DNA from: Casp-actino8 sp046091365
GTDB taxonomy: Bacteria; Actinomycetota; Acidimicrobiia; Acidimicrobiales; Ilumatobacteraceae
NCBI GenBank assembly: GCA_046091365.1
Contig: JBJTBM010000050.1
Span: forward strand, 1 to 7,360
Direction of reading: 5' to 3'
DNA length: 7,360 bases
Part shown: positions 4,047 to 7,360 of the stretch, in pieces
Layout: the number at the start of each line of letters is the position of its first letter
Numbering within the stretch: position 1 is the stretch's first letter
Made by a program: the position numbers and the translations under genes
Notes under the pieces: model-generated
Database searches by the model: none
The model's input: only the letters and a program-made list of their open reading frames with translations
Told to the model about the DNA's origin: nothing

Positions 4047-6730
4047 GACTTCTTCTTAGCCGCTGCCTTCTTGGCGGGCGAGGCTTTCTTGGGTGCGGCT
4101 TTCTTGGGTGCCACGGCCCTCGTCGCCACGGCCTTCTTGGCGGTCTTGCGCCCGGTCGATTTCGATCCGGGAACCTGTCCCTTTTCGATCATCACCTCGC
4201 GTCGCAACACCAACAACTCGTAGGCGCGCTCGGCGAGCATGTCCTCGAGACGATCGCCCTTGCCCAAGGAGGCGTTGACCTCTCCGTCGGTGATGTAGAT
4301 GCCGAACTTTCCGTCCCTGGCCACCACGGGTCGACCACTCACCGGGTCGGTACCGAACTCGCGCAAAGACCCGCTGTTCGGTGAAGCGGCACGTCCGCGA
4401 CGGAACACCTTGGGCAGTGCGTAAACAGCCAGCGCCTCGCCGAGGGTGATGGTCAGCAGCCGCTCCTCGTTGTCGATGGTTCGGTAGTCCTTGCCCTTTT
4501 GCAGATACGGACCGAATTTGCCGTTCTGAGCCGTGATCGGCTCGCCATCGCTCGGGTCGACGCCCAGGGTGCGGGGCAGGGTGAGCAATTGTTCGGCGTC
4601 GTGCATGGTGATGCGATCGAGCACCATCGTCTTGAACAGGCTGACCATCTTCGGCTTCTCCATGCCGAGCGGCGGCTGTTCCATCGTGCCCCATTGCACG
4701 TACGGGCCGAAGCGTCCGTTCTTGGCGAACACCGGAAGTCCGTCCAGCTCACCGATGGGCTCGTCGCTCTTGGGCATGGCGAGCAGACGCAACGCCATGT
4801 CGAGGGTGAGTTCGTCGGGAGTGAGCGAGTCGGGGACCGACGCGTTGTCGTCACCGCGTTTCACGTACGGCCCGTACTTGCCCGGCTTCACCGCCACCAC
4901 TTCACCGGTGGTCGGGTCGGCTCCCAGCGTGAACGAGTTGATCTCGGCGGCATCGATGTCGGCGATGTTCATCTCGATGAGACGCTTCAGACCGAGATCG
5001 TCCTTGTCCCCGAAATAGAACTGATGGAGCCATGTGTCCTTGGCCAGCATCTTCCGGGAGATCTCGTCGAGATCCTCTTCCACTCCGGCGGTGAACTGAT
5101 AGTCGACGATGGTGCCGAAGTGTCGCTCGAGCAGGTTGACCACCGCGAAGGCCGTCCACGTGGGTACGAGAGCCTGCCCCTTCTTCCACACATAGCCCCG
5201 GTCCTGCACGGTCTGGATGATCGAGGCCCAGGTGGATGGGCGACCGATGCCCAACTCCTCGAGTTTCTTCACGATGCTGGCTTCGGTGTAGCGCGCCGGG
5301 GGTGTGGTCTCGTGGCCGGTGGCATCGATGGATCGCACGGGAACGGGGTCACCCACCTTCAACACCGGCAGCAACGCCTCGGCGTCGTCGGCGTCGTCTT
5401 CCTCGCGGGCTTCCTCGTAGGCCTTTCGGTGGCCGGCGAACGTGATGGTGGTTCCGCTGGCCGCGAACTCGCAGTCGTTGGCGTCTTCACCCACCGCGGC
5501 CGCCGCGGTGGCCCCGAGACGGATGGACACGGTGACGCCGGTGGCGTCGACCATCTGCGAGGCCATGGTGCGCTGCCACACCAAGCGATACAGGGCGAGG
5601 TCGGGGCCGTTTAGTTGGCCGGATACCGACTCGGGAGAACGCAGCGGCAGGCTGGGGCGGATCGCCTCGTGGGCTTCCTGGGCGTTCTTGACCTTGTTGG
5701 CGTATCGACGGGCGGTCGGGGGCAGGTAGTCGGCGCCGTAATCGGAGCGAATCTGGCCCCGCACCGCGTCGAGGGCCTCGTCGGCCAGGGTGACCGAGTC
5801 GGTACGCATATATGTAATGAATCCCCGCTCGTACAGACCCTGGGCGGTGCGCATCACCTGTTGGGCCGACATGCGCAACTTGCGACCGCCCTCCTGTTGA
5901 AGGGTGCTGGTCATGAAGGGGGCCTTGGGCGACGACCGGTACGGCTTGTCCTCGACCGAGCGCACGGTGACGGGGGCATCGGCCAAGCGGGCGACCAGGC
6001 TGTGGGCGGCGGCCTCACCCACCACGACGACGCCTTCCTTCACACGGCCGCTGCTGTCGAAATCCTTTCCGGTGGCCACACGGCTGCCGTCGACCTCTAA
6101 CAGGGCGGCCGTGAACGAGGGGGCGGTGGCCGACACCAACTCGAGACCCCAGTAACCGGCGGCGACGAAGGCGATGCGTTCGCGTTCGCGTTCCACGATG
6201 AGACGCACGGTGGGACTCTGCACGCGACCGGCGGACAGCCCGCGGTTCACCTTTCGCCACAACACGGGTGAGACCTCGTATCCGAACAAGCGGTCGAGGA
6301 CGCGACGGGTTTCGGCCGCGTCCACCAGACCGAAGTCCAGATCGCGTGGCGTGGCGAAGGCGTGGCTGATGGCGGCCTTGGTGATCTCGTGAAAAACCAC
6401 GCGGTGCACGGGCACGCCGGGCTTGATGGCCGACTTCAGGTTCTCGACCAGGTGCCAGCTGATGGCCTCGCCCTCGCGGTCCTCGTCCGTCGCGAGATAC
6501 ACGGCGCTGGCCTGCTTCACCAGTTGGCGCAACTCCTTGACCACCTTGGCGCCGCGCTCGGTGAGCTCGTAGGTGGGCTTGAAGTGATTGTCGACGTCGA
6601 CGGCCAAACCCTTGGAGGGGAGGTCGGCCACGTGACCGACCGAAGCGCGGACGTCGTACTCGGAGCCGAGGAAAGACGCGATGGTCTTGGCCTTGGCGGG
6701 AGATTCGACGATGACGAGGGGCTTCGACAT
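4043..6730 (-). CDS. topA: DNA topoisomerase I (type IA)
   Basis: This 895-residue enzyme relaxes negative supercoils by cutting one strand through a 5'-phosphotyrosine. The Toprim domain opens with VIVESPAKAKTI (6-17, E9) and has the metal-binding TDEDREGE (81-88). The active site is FITYMRTDS (304-312) with Tyr307 and Arg309. AHEAIRP (353-359) and GIGRPSTWASI (494-504) are conserved core motifs; the latter has Trp where Tyr is usual. The C-terminal half has four Topo_C-type repeats: GKYGPYVKRG (617-626), GRFGPYVQWG (672-681), GKFGPYLQKG (737-746) and GKFGIYITDG (807-816). These are followed by a basic lysine/alanine tail (about 856-895). The only cysteine is C420, so the zinc fingers of the E. 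coli enzyme are absent, as in other actinobacterial TopA. An acidic insert (438-451) is likely disordered. The ATG start fits the standard N-terminus; there is no Shine-Dalgarno, and the promoter predicts a near-leaderless mRNA. It heads the operon. Confidence 0.98.
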   Translation of the reverse strand: MSKPLVIVESPAKAKTIASFLGSEYDVRASVGHVADLPSKGLAVDVDNHFKPTYELTERGAKVVKELRQLVKQASAVYLATDEDREGEAISWHLVENLKSAIKPGVPVHRVVFHEITKAAISHAFATPRDLDFGLVDAAETRRVLDRLFGYEVSPVLWRKVNRGLSAGRVQSPTVRLIVERERERIAFVAAGYWGLELVSATAPSFTAALLEVDGSRVATGKDFDSSGRVKEGVVVVGEAAAHSLVARLADAPVTVRSVEDKPYRSSPKAPFMTSTLQQEGGRKLRMSAQQVMRTAQGLYERGFITYMRTDSVTLADEALDAVRGQIRSDYGADYLPPTARRYANKVKNAQEAHEAIRPSLPLRSPESVSGQLNGPDLALYRLVWQRTMASQMVDATGVTVSIRLGATAAAAVGEDANDCEFAASGTTITFAGHRKAYEEAREEDDADDAEALLPVLKVGDPVPVRSIDATGHETTPPARYTEASIVKKLEELGIGRPSTWASIIQTVQDRGYVWKKGQALVPTWTAFAVVNLLERHFGTIVDYQFTAGVEEDLDEISRKMLAKDTWLHQFYFGDKDDLGLKRLIEMNIADIDAAEINSFTLGADPTTGEVVAVKPGKYGPYVKRGDDNASVPDSLTPDELTLDMALRLLAMPKSDEPIGELDGLPVFAKNGRFGPYVQWGTMEQPPLGMEKPKMVSLFKTMVLDRITMHDAEQLLTLPRTLGVDPSDGEPITAQNGKFGPYLQKGKDYRTIDNEERLLTITLGEALAVYALPKVFRRGRAASPNSGSLREFGTDPVSGRPVVARDGKFGIYITDGEVNASLGKGDRLEDMLAERAYELLVLRREVMIEKGQVPGSKSTGRKTAKKAVATRAVAPKKAAPKKASPAKKAAAKKKS
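4082..4111. repeat. 15-bp perfect tandem duplication in the topA tail
   Basis: GGCTTTCTTGGGTGC occurs back to back at 4082-4096 and 4097-4111. On the coding strand it gives two in-frame Ala-Pro-Lys-Lys-Ala units of the basic C-terminal tail. Perfect identity at DNA level suggests recent duplication by slippage, a known source of length variation in such lysine-rich tails. Confidence 0.85.
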
Positions 6731-6732
6731 AT

Positions 6733-6769
6733 AAATACAGCGTTACGAGAGACCGTGTAGGTTTGTCAA
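6733..6769 (-). promoter_or_regulatory. Putative topA operon promoter
   Basis: On the minus strand a perfect TTGACA (6769-6764) is separated by 18 bp from TAACGC (6745-6740), a fair -10 box for high-GC actinobacteria. Normal spacing puts the start near 6733, only about 3 nt before the topA ATG, and no Shine-Dalgarno lies between. The -35 overlaps the stop codon of the transporter gene upstream, and no terminator separates them, so some read-through is possible. Confidence 0.6.
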
Positions 6770-7360
6770 GCCGTCTGTTTATCGGCGATGTGCGAATGCC
6801 CCTCTACATCGATCTTCGGAAGCACCCGGTCGAGCCACTTCGGGATCCACCAGTTGCGCGCCCCGAGAAGTTCCATCGTCGCAGGTACGAGCACCATTCG
6901 CACCAGAGTGGCGTCGATGAGAACGGCCACGGCCAGACCCATGCCAAAAAGTTTCACGGTACGGTCGTCACCGGCCACGAAACTTCCGAATACGGCGACC
7001 ATGATCAGCGCCGCCGCCGTGATCACGCGTGCCGTGGCGGCCAGTCCGTCGGCCACCGCGGTGGCGGTGTCCCCGGTGCGGTCGAACTCTTCCTTCATGC
7101 GCGAGAGCAGGAACACCTCGTAGTCCATCGACAGCCCGAACACGATGGCGAACAGCATCATCGGTATGAACGGGTCGATCGGGCCGGCGGCTCCGATCCC
7201 GATCAGATCGGCACCCCAGCCCCACTGGAAGATCGCCACCACGATCCCGTAGGCGGCCCCGATCGACAGCAGGTTCATGATGACGGCCTTGAGCGGCACG
7301 AGGAGGCTGCGGAACACCGCCATCAACAGCAGGAACGACAGCAGCAGAACGGCGCCCACG
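6766..7360 (-). CDS. MMPL/RND family transporter, C-terminal part (runs off window)
   Basis: The last 197 residues of a membrane transporter are present; the frame is open to the window edge and the true start lies outside. Roughly five membrane spans are visible (about residues 3-23, 25-47, 62-86, 112-130 and 136-160 of the fragment). The diagnostic stretch is FGLSMDYEVFLLSRMKEE (74-91), the MmpL signature whose Asp-Tyr pair (79-80) corresponds to the proton-relay residues in MmpL3. A short cytoplasmic tail follows (PKIDVEGHSH). MMPL proteins export lipids or other hydrophobic molecules using the proton gradient; the cargo here cannot be inferred. The gene ends with TGA inside the topA -35 box, 35 bp from topA, and seems functionally separate from that operon. 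Confidence 0.9.
   Translation of the reverse strand, partial: VGAVLLLSFLLLMAVFRSLLVPLKAVIMNLLSIGAAYGIVVAIFQWGWGADLIGIGAAGPIDPFIPMMLFAIVFGLSMDYEVFLLSRMKEEFDRTGDTATAVADGLAATARVITAAALIMVAVFGSFVAGDDRTVKLFGMGLAVAVLIDATLVRMVLVPATMELLGARNWWIPKWLDRVLPKIDVEGHSHIADKQTA

Noticed and set aside
4043..4500. C-terminal zinc fingers in TopA
   Set aside because: There are no cysteines in this part of the protein. The tail is a lysine/alanine-rich extension after glycine-phenylalanine/tyrosine repeats.
4499..5614. Long plus-strand frame of 371 codons
   Set aside because: It lies wholly antisense within topA, whose motifs are certain. Long antisense frames are expected in high-GC genes with G/C-rich third positions.
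7357..7359. GTG at the window edge as the start of the transporter gene
   Set aside because: It lies in the middle of a membrane span. The MMPL fold needs several hundred more residues upstream, so the gene simply runs off the window.

Overview
The window looks like a chromosomal segment of a high-GC Actinomycetota, possibly an Acidimicrobiia relative. The pointers are the gene order topA-tmk-holB ending at a tRNA-Thr, a TopA with a lysine-rich tail and no zinc fingers, the dominance of GTG starts, and hand-counted GC of about 63-70% in sampled stretches of the core genes. The class-level placement is inference.

Right part (7360 down to 1733, all on the minus strand): the C-terminal third or so of an MMPL/RND-type membrane transporter, then a tightly packed run of topA (DNA topoisomerase I), tmk (dTMP kinase), holB (clamp-loader delta' subunit) and a PPOX-family flavin/F420-type split-barrel protein, followed 26 bp later by tRNA-Thr(CGT). 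topA and tmk overlap by 3 nt, tmk and holB are 1 nt apart, and holB and the PPOX gene are 9 nt apart with a clear Shine-Dalgarno over the holB stop. A good promoter (TTGACA, 18 bp, TAACGC) sits in the 35 bp before topA and would give a transcript starting about 3 nt before its ATG. The operon links DNA supercoiling, dTTP supply and replisome loading.

Left part (1732 down to 1): past the tRNA 3' end the character changes. A 58-codon minus-strand ORF with strongly coding-like third positions (1525-1701) contains an in-frame 12-bp tandem repeat. Then comes a lower-GC gene (about 48% in sampled stretches) encoding a fusion of a complete GNAT acetyltransferase domain to a classical AAA+ ATPase module. 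This gene has a -10 box placed so that transcription would start exactly on its GTG codon. Gene and promoter lie between 11-bp inverted repeats (79-89 and 1395-1405), and the flanks carry a short direct repeat (68-76 and 1406-1414). I read this as a possible small passenger cassette next to a tRNA, without any transposase or integrase in view. The first 109 bases hold 12-bp tandem repeats and an imperfect palindrome.

The most unusual content is the GNAT-AAA fusion and its repeat-bounded surroundings. The rest is a conserved housekeeping neighbourhood.
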